A DNA stretch of 5,589 nt from Micrococcaceae bacterium (GTDB lineage Bacteria; Actinomycetota; Actinomycetes; Actinomycetales; Micrococcaceae). Made by a program: the position numbers and the translations under genes. The number at the start of each line of letters is the position of its first letter. Positions within the stretch are counted from its first letter, which is position 1. Of the stretch, positions 1-5,413 are shown piece by piece. Under the pieces are notes generated by a model. The model was not told the origin of the DNA and searched no databases. It worked only from the letters and a program-made list of their open reading frames with translations. Location: the NCBI GenBank assembly GCA_003486025.1, contig DNHA01000161.1, positions 1 through 5,589 of the forward strand. Reading direction: 5' to 3'.

Positions 1-863
1 CCAAAGAGCACGTGACCAGCTTCTGTGCACCGCCGACCGTCTGGCGGTTGCTCATTCAGGCAGATCTCGCTCTGCTGGAGACTCCCCCGGCCAAACTTGT
101 ATCAGCTGGAGAACCGCTGAATGCCGAAGTCATTGATCAGGTACAGCGCGCGTGGGGTCAAGTCATTCGAGATGGTTTTGGCCAGACCGAGACTACGGTG
201 CAGATTGCCAATCCTCCGGGTGAACGCATCACCATTGGCGCCATGGGACGCCCCATGCCCGGTTACGACATCATTCTTCGAGATCCGGCCACCGGCGAAG
301 AGGGCGATCTTGGCGAGATCTGTCTGGTGACCACCCCGCGTCCTTTGGGTTTAATGAAGGGCTATTTTGAAAACGAAGAAAAGACCGCGGAGGTTTTCCG
401 TGACAACGTTTACCACACCGGCGATATCGCCGAACGTGATGGACACGGTGTCCTGACCTATGTGGGCCGCGCCGATGATGTGTTCAAGTCCAGCGACTAC
501 AAGCTCAGCCCCTTCGAGCTTGAATCCGTGCTGATTGAGCACCCCGGAGTTGGTGAGGCGGCCGTAGTGCCCGCGCCCGACGAATTACGACTCAGCGTTC
601 CAAAGGCCTATATTGTCCCGGCCAACGGTTATGAGCCAACCGCCGAGCTAGCCGAAAGTATCTTGAGTTATTGTCGAGAGCATCTGGCAGCGTATAAACG
701 CATACGCAGAATCGAATTCGCAGACCTTCCTAAGACGATCTCCGGAAAGATCCGCCGTGTAGAACTACGCAAGGCAGAGGAAGAGCTTCATAGTTCAGGC
801 CAAGTTTCGGGTACCGAGTTCAGGGACACGGACTTTCCCTCATTACGTGCGAAAAAGGGATAA
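1..863 (+). CDS. AMP-forming acyl-CoA synthetase, 3' part (5' end outside window)
   Basis: Member of the adenylate-forming (ANL) superfamily. These enzymes activate a carboxylic acid with ATP to an acyl-AMP and then transfer it to CoA in the cytoplasm. The reading frame is open from base 3, so the N-terminal part, including the P-loop-like A3 motif, is missing. About 286 residues remain of a family usually 500-570 long. Counting from the codon at base 12, the visible motifs are: SAGEPLN at 31-37; the A5 motif GFGQTETT at 55-62; the A7 motif YHTGD at 134-138 with the ribose-binding Asp; the A8 hinge region GRADDVFKSSDYKL at 152-165; and the A10 motif PKTISGK at 240-246, whose last Lys (codon 747-749) is the adenylation lysine. 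The pattern FELESVLIEHPGVGEAAVVPAPD resembles medium-chain/acetyl-CoA synthetase-like enzymes, but the substrate cannot be read from this part. In A8, Asp stands where most relatives have Gly. It ends with TAA just before a hairpin terminator. Confidence 0.93.
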   Translation, partial: KEHVTSFCAPPTVWRLLIQADLALLETPPAKLVSAGEPLNAEVIDQVQRAWGQVIRDGFGQTETTVQIANPPGERITIGAMGRPMPGYDIILRDPATGEEGDLGEICLVTTPRPLGLMKGYFENEEKTAEVFRDNVYHTGDIAERDGHGVLTYVGRADDVFKSSDYKLSPFELESVLIEHPGVGEAAVVPAPDELRLSVPKAYIVPANGYEPTAELAESILSYCREHLAAYKRIRRIEFADLPKTISGKIRRVELRKAEEELHSSGQVSGTEFRDTDFPSLRAKKG

Positions 864-882
864 CACCACCTCGCGCAGTAAG

Positions 883-932
883 AAATGGTTCCACCAGAGC
901 CCCGCCTATGCACTGCACCGGTGGAACCATTT
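883..932. terminator. Bidirectional intrinsic terminator between convergent genes
   Basis: A 13-bp perfect inverted repeat (AAATGGTTCCACC at 883-895, GGTGGAACCATTT at 920-932) with a 24-base loop. On the + strand it is followed by a T-rich run (931-937, TTTTCTT), and on the - strand the exit side reads TTTCTT. It starts 20 bases after the stop of the acyl-CoA synthetase and lies 13 bases past the stop of the convergent 393-residue gene, so it can serve both. The loop is longer than usual, which may weaken it. Confidence 0.75.
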
Positions 933-944
933 TTCTTGACCAGC

Positions 945-2126
945 TCAACGTTTATTCAGCTTCGCATCAAGTGCCTGACGCACCCCGCGTGCCAGATAGA
1001 AGCCTGCATCTGAATACCAGAAGAACATGATGGTCCGGCGCCATCCGGTACCCGGTGTACCCGAGTTTTTCATCCAGCGATTTAATAGGGCTCCCGCCCC
1101 GATGGCCACTAGTGATGAAGAAATTAGCGCTGCAGGACTCCAGCCGGTGCGGTACACCAGCTTCATCACTCCCTTGGCTTTGGCCATTTCTTCTTCGAAC
1201 GCGAGGTCTAGGCCTGCTGGCAGACTGTGCGGCAATTCGGTGAATCCTTCCGCCAGCGGTTCGCCGCGCATGTAGTCAACCATTTCTTCCGGCAACCCCA
1301 GCCCCTTCAGGAATAGCCTTAATCCGTCCAGACTGCGTAGCTTAGCTAATCGCACGATACCAGCGGCCGCTTCGGGCCAGAATCTTTCAAGTTCCAAAAG
1401 CTCTTCGGAATCCGCGGCATACAGTTGAGCCCCGAGTCTGCCTTGGAGCCGGGCAACCTCGCTGCCTGTGGCGGCCATGGGTACCGCACGGTCCTCGGTA
1501 GGCATCCAATATTCAACGACATTGCTGTCCTGGAATTGGAAAGTTTTTGCGCTGGCATGGACACTGATCCGGATGTAGCCTCCGGAGCTCTTCAGTTCGA
1601 TGGCACGAAGGAGCTTCTGCCCCAGTCTGATTTCAACTGGCTCTCCTTCGCGGACGGCCAGGATCTTTTCCGCCTCTTGGCGAATCTTCCATACTCCTGG
1701 GTGCCCCAGCGAAGACAGCACCAACTCGCTGGCCAGCAGATGGGTTCCGGCCACAACTTGATTCCCCGAGATTGCCTCTGCTGCATCATCGTCACCGGTA
1801 ACTTCCACCTCGGTACCGGCCACTACGGTGCCGTCAAGACTCAGTGCCTGAGCACCCACGGCTTCCAGCAACTCTTCTGCTATGTCCTCTATAGACAGCC
1901 CATGCTTGGCTAACCCGCCGGCCGCGGTTGCCACGAGCAAGGAACCTTGGCTGTCGGTGGCTAAATCTACCGGCACATAGGTCAGTTGGTCACTTAGCTG
2001 CGGCGCCCCCAGATAACCAATCAATCCAAGGGAATCTAGGGCTTCGAAGACCTTTCGTGCAGCGTCATTGTCGCGGGATTCGAACTCAAATCCGAGGGAG
2101 AGGAGGTCAAACGATTCGGTGTTCAT
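945..2126 (-). CDS. Hypothetical protein, 393 aa, with one probable C-terminal membrane helix
   Basis: I do not recognise the family. The frame is open for 393 codons, and the ATG at 2126 is the first possible start, since an in-frame TGA lies 12 codons upstream. The ribosome binding site is weak (GAAAGTGG a few bases before ATG). There is no signal peptide. Residues 1-120 are acidic, with a DDDAAEA cluster near 112-118, and alternate helical and strand-like stretches. Residues 163-208 look beta-rich (EIRLGQKLLRAIELKSSGGY onward, then VVEYWMP). Residues 238-290 are Leu-rich and helical (SEELLELERFWPEAAAG). Residues 331-350 (PAALISSSLVAIGAGALLNR) form a likely membrane helix, followed by a basic linker (WRR) and an aromatic amphipathic stretch (IMFFWYSDAGFYLARG, 366-381). 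This suggests a large cytosolic N-terminal part anchored near the C-terminus. It is a single gene, convergent with the acyl-CoA synthetase and with 290 free bases upstream. The coding assignment is firm; the function is unknown. Confidence 0.85.
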   Translation of the reverse strand: MNTESFDLLSLGFEFESRDNDAARKVFEALDSLGLIGYLGAPQLSDQLTYVPVDLATDSQGSLLVATAAGGLAKHGLSIEDIAEELLEAVGAQALSLDGTVVAGTEVEVTGDDDAAEAISGNQVVAGTHLLASELVLSSLGHPGVWKIRQEAEKILAVREGEPVEIRLGQKLLRAIELKSSGGYIRISVHASAKTFQFQDSNVVEYWMPTEDRAVPMAATGSEVARLQGRLGAQLYAADSEELLELERFWPEAAAGIVRLAKLRSLDGLRLFLKGLGLPEEMVDYMRGEPLAEGFTELPHSLPAGLDLAFEEEMAKAKGVMKLVYRTGWSPAALISSSLVAIGAGALLNRWMKNSGTPGTGWRRTIMFFWYSDAGFYLARGVRQALDAKLNKR

Positions 2127-2329
2127 TATCCACTTTCGCTGGGAATTGATCTGCTGCTTTCATCCTATGATTTTCAGGCGCGTAGGGAATCGATCTCCGT
2201 GCTGACTAACCGGCGGTCATGACCCGAGCTTTATAGACCAAAAGGAGGAGAGCACTTCGATTAAGTAGCCATACCTGCGCAATAAGCCTGAACTGCGCGG
2301 TGCAGCATTAAGTGCTCGCCCCGTAAACG
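2127..2329. other. Intergenic region upstream of the 393-aa gene
   Basis: No gene is supported here. It should contain the promoter of the 393-residue protein (- strand), but no convincing -35/-10 pair is visible; the best -10-like word is TAGGAT around 2160-2166 on the - strand. A plus-strand AAAGGAGGAGAGC (about 2239-2252) looks like a ribosome binding site but has no start codon behind it. Confidence 0.4.
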
Positions 2330-2378
2330 CGATCGAGCCCCCGTCCGGCGTCTAACGCTGCGGACAGGGGCTCGATCG
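2330..2378 (-). terminator. Long hairpin downstream of small basic gene copy 1
   Basis: Arms 2330-2347 and 2361-2378 pair along 18 positions with one exception. That position is C/A on the + strand but a G-U pair in - strand RNA, so the structure is better as - strand transcript. Inside it, GCGT (2348-2351) can pair with ACGC (2355-2358). It lies 42 bases beyond the stop of the small - strand gene at 2421, so a terminator or 3'-end stabilising role is likely. The U-tract after it on the - strand is poor (GCGTTTACG), so it is not a textbook intrinsic terminator. Confidence 0.55.
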
Positions 2379-2420
2379 AAGTCAACGACCTGAAACGGTG
2401 TTGACTCATGTATTTAGTTT

Positions 2421-2549
2421 TTACTTAGCTGACTTACGAACCGGATCAGTCACGGTCTCTGCATGCTTGAGCTTCTTCTCTGCACGCTTTTCCTTGATGG
2501 ACTTGCCAGGTTTCTTCGCGTCGCTTTTGCGTGGTGACTTGTTCGACAT
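2421..2549 (-). CDS. Small Lys-rich basic protein, copy 1 (42 aa)
   Basis: A 42-codon gene. The product begins MSNKSPRKSDAKK, continues with a core GKSIKEKRAEKKLK (15-28), and ends TDPVRKSAK. About a third of the residues are Lys or Arg, and no Cys or aromatic residues are present. It has no membrane segment or signal peptide. The best support is a second copy at 3245-3373 that matches at 33 of 42 residues with mostly conservative changes (N/D, D/E, K/R, V/I, T/S), as expected under selection on the protein. I recall similar tiny MSDK...SIKEKRAEK proteins in many actinobacteria annotated as hypothetical; no function is known to me. The charge suggests nucleic-acid or ribosome association, but that is inference. 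The ribosome binding site AAGGACGG is weaker than the AGGAGG of copy 2. It has its own leader and its own downstream hairpin. Confidence 0.8.
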   Translation of the reverse strand: MSNKSPRKSDAKKPGKSIKEKRAEKKLKHAETVTDPVRKSAK

Positions 2550-2608
2550 AATGTGCCGTCCTTGCCGGAAATGCTTTGCACTTCCAAAAAGTGGGGAGGG
2601 TACCCCTT
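2550..2608 (-). promoter_or_regulatory. Conserved leader of small basic gene copy 1
   Basis: On the - strand this reads, in order: AAGGGGTACCCTCCCCA (2608-2592); a T-run; an inverted repeat GGAAGTGC-aaa-GCATTTCC (2585-2567), forming an 8-bp stem with one G-U pair in RNA; then the ribosome binding site AAGGACGG about 6 bases before ATG. Nearly the same arrangement precedes copy 2 at the same distance. The GGGTAC word resembles the -10 element of sigma-B/sigma-F type promoters of actinobacteria, but no matching -35 element is seen, so the promoter call is tentative. Confidence 0.5.
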
Positions 2609-3150
2609 AGCCCTAGCCTAGGATAATCGGAGATTTTTCTCTAGCTTTCGTCCGCCAGCGCAATGGATGTTGTAGGTGTCCGGGAAAATTATGGGGAAAA
2701 CCCTCATCATTCCCACGGGATAACGACCGCTACGGCACAAGGGCTCGGCCAATGAAACCAACATGATTCCGAATTCCTTCACCGTCGCGTCAAATGGTGC
2801 AGGTTGTGCGCGAGCTAGGTCAATCGCGCGCCCTGGACCGGCGCTTCCTCGGCGTCCATCAAGAACAGGAACGGCTCCCGGGCATCATTGACCGTCGCCC
2901 TTTCGGCGAGGAGCGCGTGGACCTCTGTGGCCGCTTCGGGTTTCGCATCTGAGAAGTTGAATTCAAGGTTGATGAAGCTGTCCACATTTTCGCCCACGAT
3001 CTGGGGCCCGCTTTATGCTTTGATCAGTCGATTTCCCACCAGTTTCGGCAGGCGCTTACGCGAAATTCGAACGGTCTTGGGCATGGCGTTCGGGTGATCC
3101 GGGTGCTGAGCCGTCGGTGAGTTCGCGTGGATTTCGCAGCGAACAGCAAA
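2609..3150. other. Gene-poor spacer between the two small basic genes
   Basis: About 540 bases with no securely identified gene. It holds a weak 60-codon - strand frame (2815-2997, listed separately), a 23-codon basic frame just upstream in the same phase (3013-3084, MPKTVRISRKRLPKLVG...), and a 48-codon frame at 2618-2764 (- strand, MLVSLAEPLCRSGRYP...). None has a good ribosome binding site. These fragments could be pieces of one decayed gene or chance openings. Confidence 0.4.
2815..2997 (-). CDS. Doubtful small ORF (60 aa), possibly a gene remnant
   Basis: A GTG-started frame of 60 codons, beginning MGENVDSFINLEFNFSDAK and ending EEAPVQGARLT. In favour of coding, 46 of 60 third codon positions are G or C, as expected for a gene in a GC-rich genome. 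Against it, no ribosome binding site precedes the GTG and I do not recognise the sequence. An in-frame TAA lies five codons upstream (3013-3015), and beyond that stop the same frame continues as a 23-codon basic peptide beginning with ATG at 3084. Past its own stop, the neighbouring frame is open from about 2878 to 2621. One inserted base in the GGGCGCGCG stretch near 2825-2832 would join the two frames. This fits a decayed gene but does not prove it. Confidence 0.2.
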   Translation of the reverse strand: MGENVDSFINLEFNFSDAKPEAATEVHALLAERATVNDAREPFLFLMDAEEAPVQGARLT

Positions 3151-3186
3151 GCCTCCGGCTGACGGTGTACGCCGTCAGGCAGAGGC
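3151..3186 (-). terminator. Hairpin downstream of small basic gene copy 2
   Basis: Outer arms GCCTC (3151-3155) and GAGGC (3182-3186), an interrupted middle, and inner arms CTGACGG (3159-3165) and CCGTCAG (3172-3178) around a 6-base loop. On the - strand it lies 58 bases past the stop of copy 2 and is followed by CTTTGCTGTT, a modest U-rich exit. It is a probable terminator of the copy 2 transcript, unrelated in sequence to the hairpin after copy 1. Confidence 0.6.
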
Positions 3187-3244
3187 TGGGCTGGGTGCTT
3201 TGGTTAAGCTGCGAATTCGCTGCTCAATGATTGGGCACTAATTC

Positions 3245-3373
3245 TTATTTGGCGCTTTTACGCACTGGATCGCTGATCGTATCGGCGCTCTTCAGGCGCT
3301 TCTCGGCGCGTTTTTCCTTGATGGATTTTGCGGGCTTCTTCGCTTCGCCCTTGCGTGGTGACTTGTCCGACAT
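3245..3373 (-). CDS. Small Lys-rich basic protein, copy 2 (42 aa)
   Basis: A paralog of the gene at 2421-2549. The product begins MSDKSPRKGEAKK, has the core AKSIKEKRAEKRLK (15-28), and ends SDPVRKSAK, with the same length and no insertions or deletions. The frame is open 22 codons further upstream, but the ATG at 3373 is chosen for three reasons: a perfect AGGAGG ends 6 bases before it, it matches the start of copy 1, and the upstream extension falls in the conserved leader. Lys and Arg are spread over the whole length, with a helix-prone centre, and no aromatic residues or Cys. It is soluble and cytosolic by appearance. It lies downstream of ffh in the same direction, but a strong terminator separates them, so it is probably transcribed alone. 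Function is unknown; binding to RNA, DNA or ribosomes is a guess from charge. Confidence 0.85.
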   Translation of the reverse strand: MSDKSPRKGEAKKPAKSIKEKRAEKRLKSADTISDPVRKSAK

Positions 3374-3431
3374 GATGTGCCTCCTAGCTGGAAATGCCGT
3401 GCACTTCCAAAATATGGGGAAAGTACCCCTT
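3374..3431 (-). promoter_or_regulatory. Conserved leader of small basic gene copy 2
   Basis: On the - strand: AAGGGGTACTTTCCCCA (3431-3415), TATTTT, the inverted repeat GGAAGTGC-acg-GCATTTCC (3408-3390), then AGGAGG (from about 3385) before ATG. The stem arms are identical to those of copy 1 while the loop differs (ACG against AAA), and GGGG...CCCC is kept although the bases inside it differ. Conservation fades upstream of about 3433. It could be a DNA operator plus promoter, or an RNA hairpin close to the ribosome binding site. Confidence 0.5.
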
Positions 3432-3503
3432 GGCCCCATCCTACGGCGCTTAGACCGGAGGCTGAACCACTGGTCGCAAATAGCTGGCGTGGCGCAACGA
3501 AAA

Positions 3504-3540
3504 CTGCGCCCCGCAAACCGGAAAGGTCCGCGGGGCGCAG
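3504..3540 (-). terminator. Intrinsic terminator of ffh
   Basis: An 11-bp perfect GC-rich stem, CTGCGCCCCGC (3504-3514) with GCGGGGCGCAG (3530-3540), and a 15-base loop in which ACC and GGT can pair further. On the - strand the stem is followed at once by TTTTCGTT. It starts 22 bases after the ffh stop codon. It should insulate ffh from the small basic gene downstream. Confidence 0.88.
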
Positions 3541-3562
3541 CTTGGAAGTACTTGAAGAACTA

Positions 3563-5128
3563 TTACTTGCCCAGGTACTTCTCAAAACCTGCTGGCAGGT
3601 TCAAGCTCGAAGGATCAAAGTCCTCCTGCGCACCCTGGCCGAAAGCCGCTCCAGCAGGTGCCGAAGCCTTCTTGTTCTTCGCCTCAAGCTCGGCCTGTGC
3701 GGCCTTGGCTGGGTTGCCGAACTTCTGCTGCGGCTTTTTGCCCTTGCCCTTGGCCTTCGCCTTACGCGCGGCACCCTTGCCGGAGCCCGGCATACCTGGC
3801 ATGCCGCCGCCGGCGGCCATCTTCTTCATCATCTTCTGCGCTTCGGTGAAGCGTTCGAGCATCTGGTTGACCTCGGAGACCGCAACGCCGGAACCCTTGG
3901 CGATACGCGCACGGCGCGAACCGTTGATGATCTTCGGAGCCACACGCTCATGCTGGGTCATCGAGCGGACGATGGCCTCAACGCGGTCAATCTGGCGCTC
4001 GTCGAACTGTTCCAGCTGCTGGCGGGAGATCTGCGAGCCGGGCATCATGCCCAGCAGCTTCTTCATCGAGCCCATCTTCTTGATCTGGGCCATCTGGGCG
4101 AGGAAGTCGTCCAGGGTGAAGTCTTCCTGGTCGGCGAACTTCTTCGCCATCCGCTCGGCTTCGCCCTTGTCCCAGTTCTTCTCAGCCTGTTCGATGAGCG
4201 TCATCACGTCGCCCATGTCCAGGATGCGTGAAGCCATGCGGTCCGGGTGGAAGATCTCGAAATCGTCCAGGTTCTCACCGGTGGAGGCGAACATGACCGG
4301 CTTGCCGGTAATCGAGGCTACCGACAGGGCGGCGCCGCCACGGGCATCGCCATCGAGCTTGGACAGCACGACACCGGTGAAGTTGACGCCCTCTTGTAAG
4401 GCCAGTGCGGTATTAACCGCGTCCTGGCCGATCATTGCATCGATGACAAAGAGGACTTCATCCGGGTTGATGGCGGCGCGGATGTTCGCGGCCTGATTCA
4501 TCATCTCGGTGTCCACGCCGAGTCGGCCGGCGGTATCCACGATGACAATGTCGTGGAGCTTGGCCTTGGCTTCGGCAATGCCGTCACGGGCTACGGAGAC
4601 CGGATCGCCGGTAGCGGTATCAAATTCCGAGGAAACGCCCGGGTGCGGTGCGTAGACCGGAACGCCAGCGCGCTCACCATTGATCTGCAGCTGCTTGACC
4701 GCGTTGGGACGCTGCAGGTCGCAGGCCACCAGCAGCGGTGTGTGGCCTTCGGCCTTCAGGTGCTTGGCGAGCTTGCCGGCAAGGGTGGTTTTACCAGCAC
4801 CCTGCAGACCGGCGAGCATGATCACCGTGGGAGGATTCTTTGCCAGGTTCAACCGGCGGGTTTCGCCGCCGAGGATGCCAACGAGTTCCTCGTTGACGAT
4901 CTTGACAACCTGCTGGCCCGGGTTCAGCGACTCGGAAACTTCAAGGCCCAGTGCGCGTTCTTTCACCTGGGCTACGAAGGCGCGAACCACCGGTACTGCG
5001 ACGTCGGCATCCAGCAGGGCGCGACGGATCTCGCGGGCTGTACCGTCAATGTCTGCCTCGGAGAGGCGACCCTTGCCACGCAGGTTCTTGAAGGTAGCTG
5101 TCAGGCGATCGGAAAGTGAATTAAACAC
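3563..5128 (-). CDS. ffh: Signal recognition particle protein Ffh (SRP54 GTPase), 521 aa
   Basis: Ffh binds SRP RNA and the signal sequences of nascent membrane and secreted proteins, and delivers ribosomes to the receptor FtsY in a GTP-dependent way. Domains: a helical N domain (about 1-95, starting VFNSLSDRLTATFKNLRGKG); a G domain with P-loop GLQGAGKT (107-114), the SRP-type motif DLQRPNAVKQL (137-147), DTAGR (198-202) and SKLDGDARGG (256-265); and a Met-rich M domain (about 325-430) with the RNA-binding helix motif SRRARIAKGSG (404-414). A Gly/Met/Lys-rich tail (about 430-470) and the terminal LPAGFEKYLGK follow, giving the longer C-terminus usual in actinobacteria. The GTG at 5128 is chosen because homologs start with this FNSLSDRL sequence; the frame stays open 40 codons further upstream, but that stretch is not Ffh-like. 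A GAAAGAAG about 10 bases before GTG is a plausible ribosome binding site. All GTPase motifs are intact, so the gene should be functional. Confidence 0.98.
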   Translation of the reverse strand: MFNSLSDRLTATFKNLRGKGRLSEADIDGTAREIRRALLDADVAVPVVRAFVAQVKERALGLEVSESLNPGQQVVKIVNEELVGILGGETRRLNLAKNPPTVIMLAGLQGAGKTTLAGKLAKHLKAEGHTPLLVACDLQRPNAVKQLQINGERAGVPVYAPHPGVSSEFDTATGDPVSVARDGIAEAKAKLHDIVIVDTAGRLGVDTEMMNQAANIRAAINPDEVLFVIDAMIGQDAVNTALALQEGVNFTGVVLSKLDGDARGGAALSVASITGKPVMFASTGENLDDFEIFHPDRMASRILDMGDVMTLIEQAEKNWDKGEAERMAKKFADQEDFTLDDFLAQMAQIKKMGSMKKLLGMMPGSQISRQQLEQFDERQIDRVEAIVRSMTQHERVAPKIINGSRRARIAKGSGVAVSEVNQMLERFTEAQKMMKKMAAGGGMPGMPGSGKGAARKAKAKGKGKKPQQKFGNPAKAAQAELEAKNKKASAPAGAAFGQGAQEDFDPSSLNLPAGFEKYLGK

Positions 5129-5413
5129 GTGCCGGGCACTTCTTTCGATAGGTCGTATGGTGCGTATCAAAAAACCGCACAGGACTCGACTTATAAGAAT
5201 ATCAACAATCGGGCCAGCGGCTAACCGCTCCCACACCAACACCAGCATTTTCTTCGAAGATCACTGTGCAGTGGAACTCGATTCCAAAGCTCGCTGGCAA
5301 TACCGGCATGCCTCTCAGTCCTGCGCGTTGTGCATGCCACAATAAAAATGCCAGAGGTGCCCACCAGCGCTCTGCTTGGAGAAAAAGCCCCCTAACCACG
5401 GCAGGAGGAGCCA
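5129..5413. other. Divergent intergenic region between ffh and the hydrolase gene
   Basis: These 285 bases must carry the promoters of both divergent genes. The ffh side is relatively AT-rich, with TTGATATTCTTATAAG on the - strand at about 5189-5204 and a run of six A/T at 5170-5175. The words resemble promoter elements, but their spacing does not fit a standard -35/-10 pair. A small inverted repeat AGCGG-ctaa-CCGCT sits at 5216-5229. No gene is supported here. Confidence 0.45.
5403..5408 (+). promoter_or_regulatory. Ribosome binding site deciding the GTG start at 5414
   Basis: A perfect AGGAGG with a 5-base spacer to GTG at 5414. The alternative ATG at 5423 would be 14 bases away, which is too far, so GTG is the preferred start. 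Confidence 0.75.

Noticed and set aside
1425..1913. A 162-codon + strand frame within the 393-residue gene
   Set aside because: It is antisense to a longer frame with better protein character, and its Cys/His/Gln-rich composition is typical of a shadow frame.
2239..2252. AAAGGAGGAGAGC on the + strand resembling a strong ribosome binding site
   Set aside because: No ATG, GTG or TTG follows at a suitable distance and an in-frame stop comes quickly, so no gene is supported.
2888..3097. A 69-codon + strand frame in the spacer
   Set aside because: It overlaps the - strand 60-codon frame with better third-position bias, has no ribosome binding site, and the product is not recognisable.
3374..3439. 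Longer 64-residue version of small protein copy 2
   Set aside because: The extra 22 codons fall in the leader with the conserved hairpin and AGGAGG, and copy 1 does not support such an extension.
3374..3562. SRP RNA (4.5S/scRNA) next to ffh
   Set aside because: The hairpin here is a short GC stem followed by T residues. I see no GGAA-tetraloop/symmetric-loop helix 8 signature, so it is a terminator and not SRP RNA.
3231..4496. A 421-codon open frame on the + strand opposite ffh, and another at 3377-4231
   Set aside because: They are antisense shadows of ffh caused by its strong codon bias. Composition is low-complexity (Ser/Arg/Ala), no ribosome binding site is seen, and ffh motifs are unambiguous on the other strand.
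5129..5248. Forty-codon N-terminal extension of ffh to a start at 5248
   Set aside because: The extension is not Ffh-like, and known Ffh proteins begin at the FNSLSDRL sequence after the GTG at 5128.
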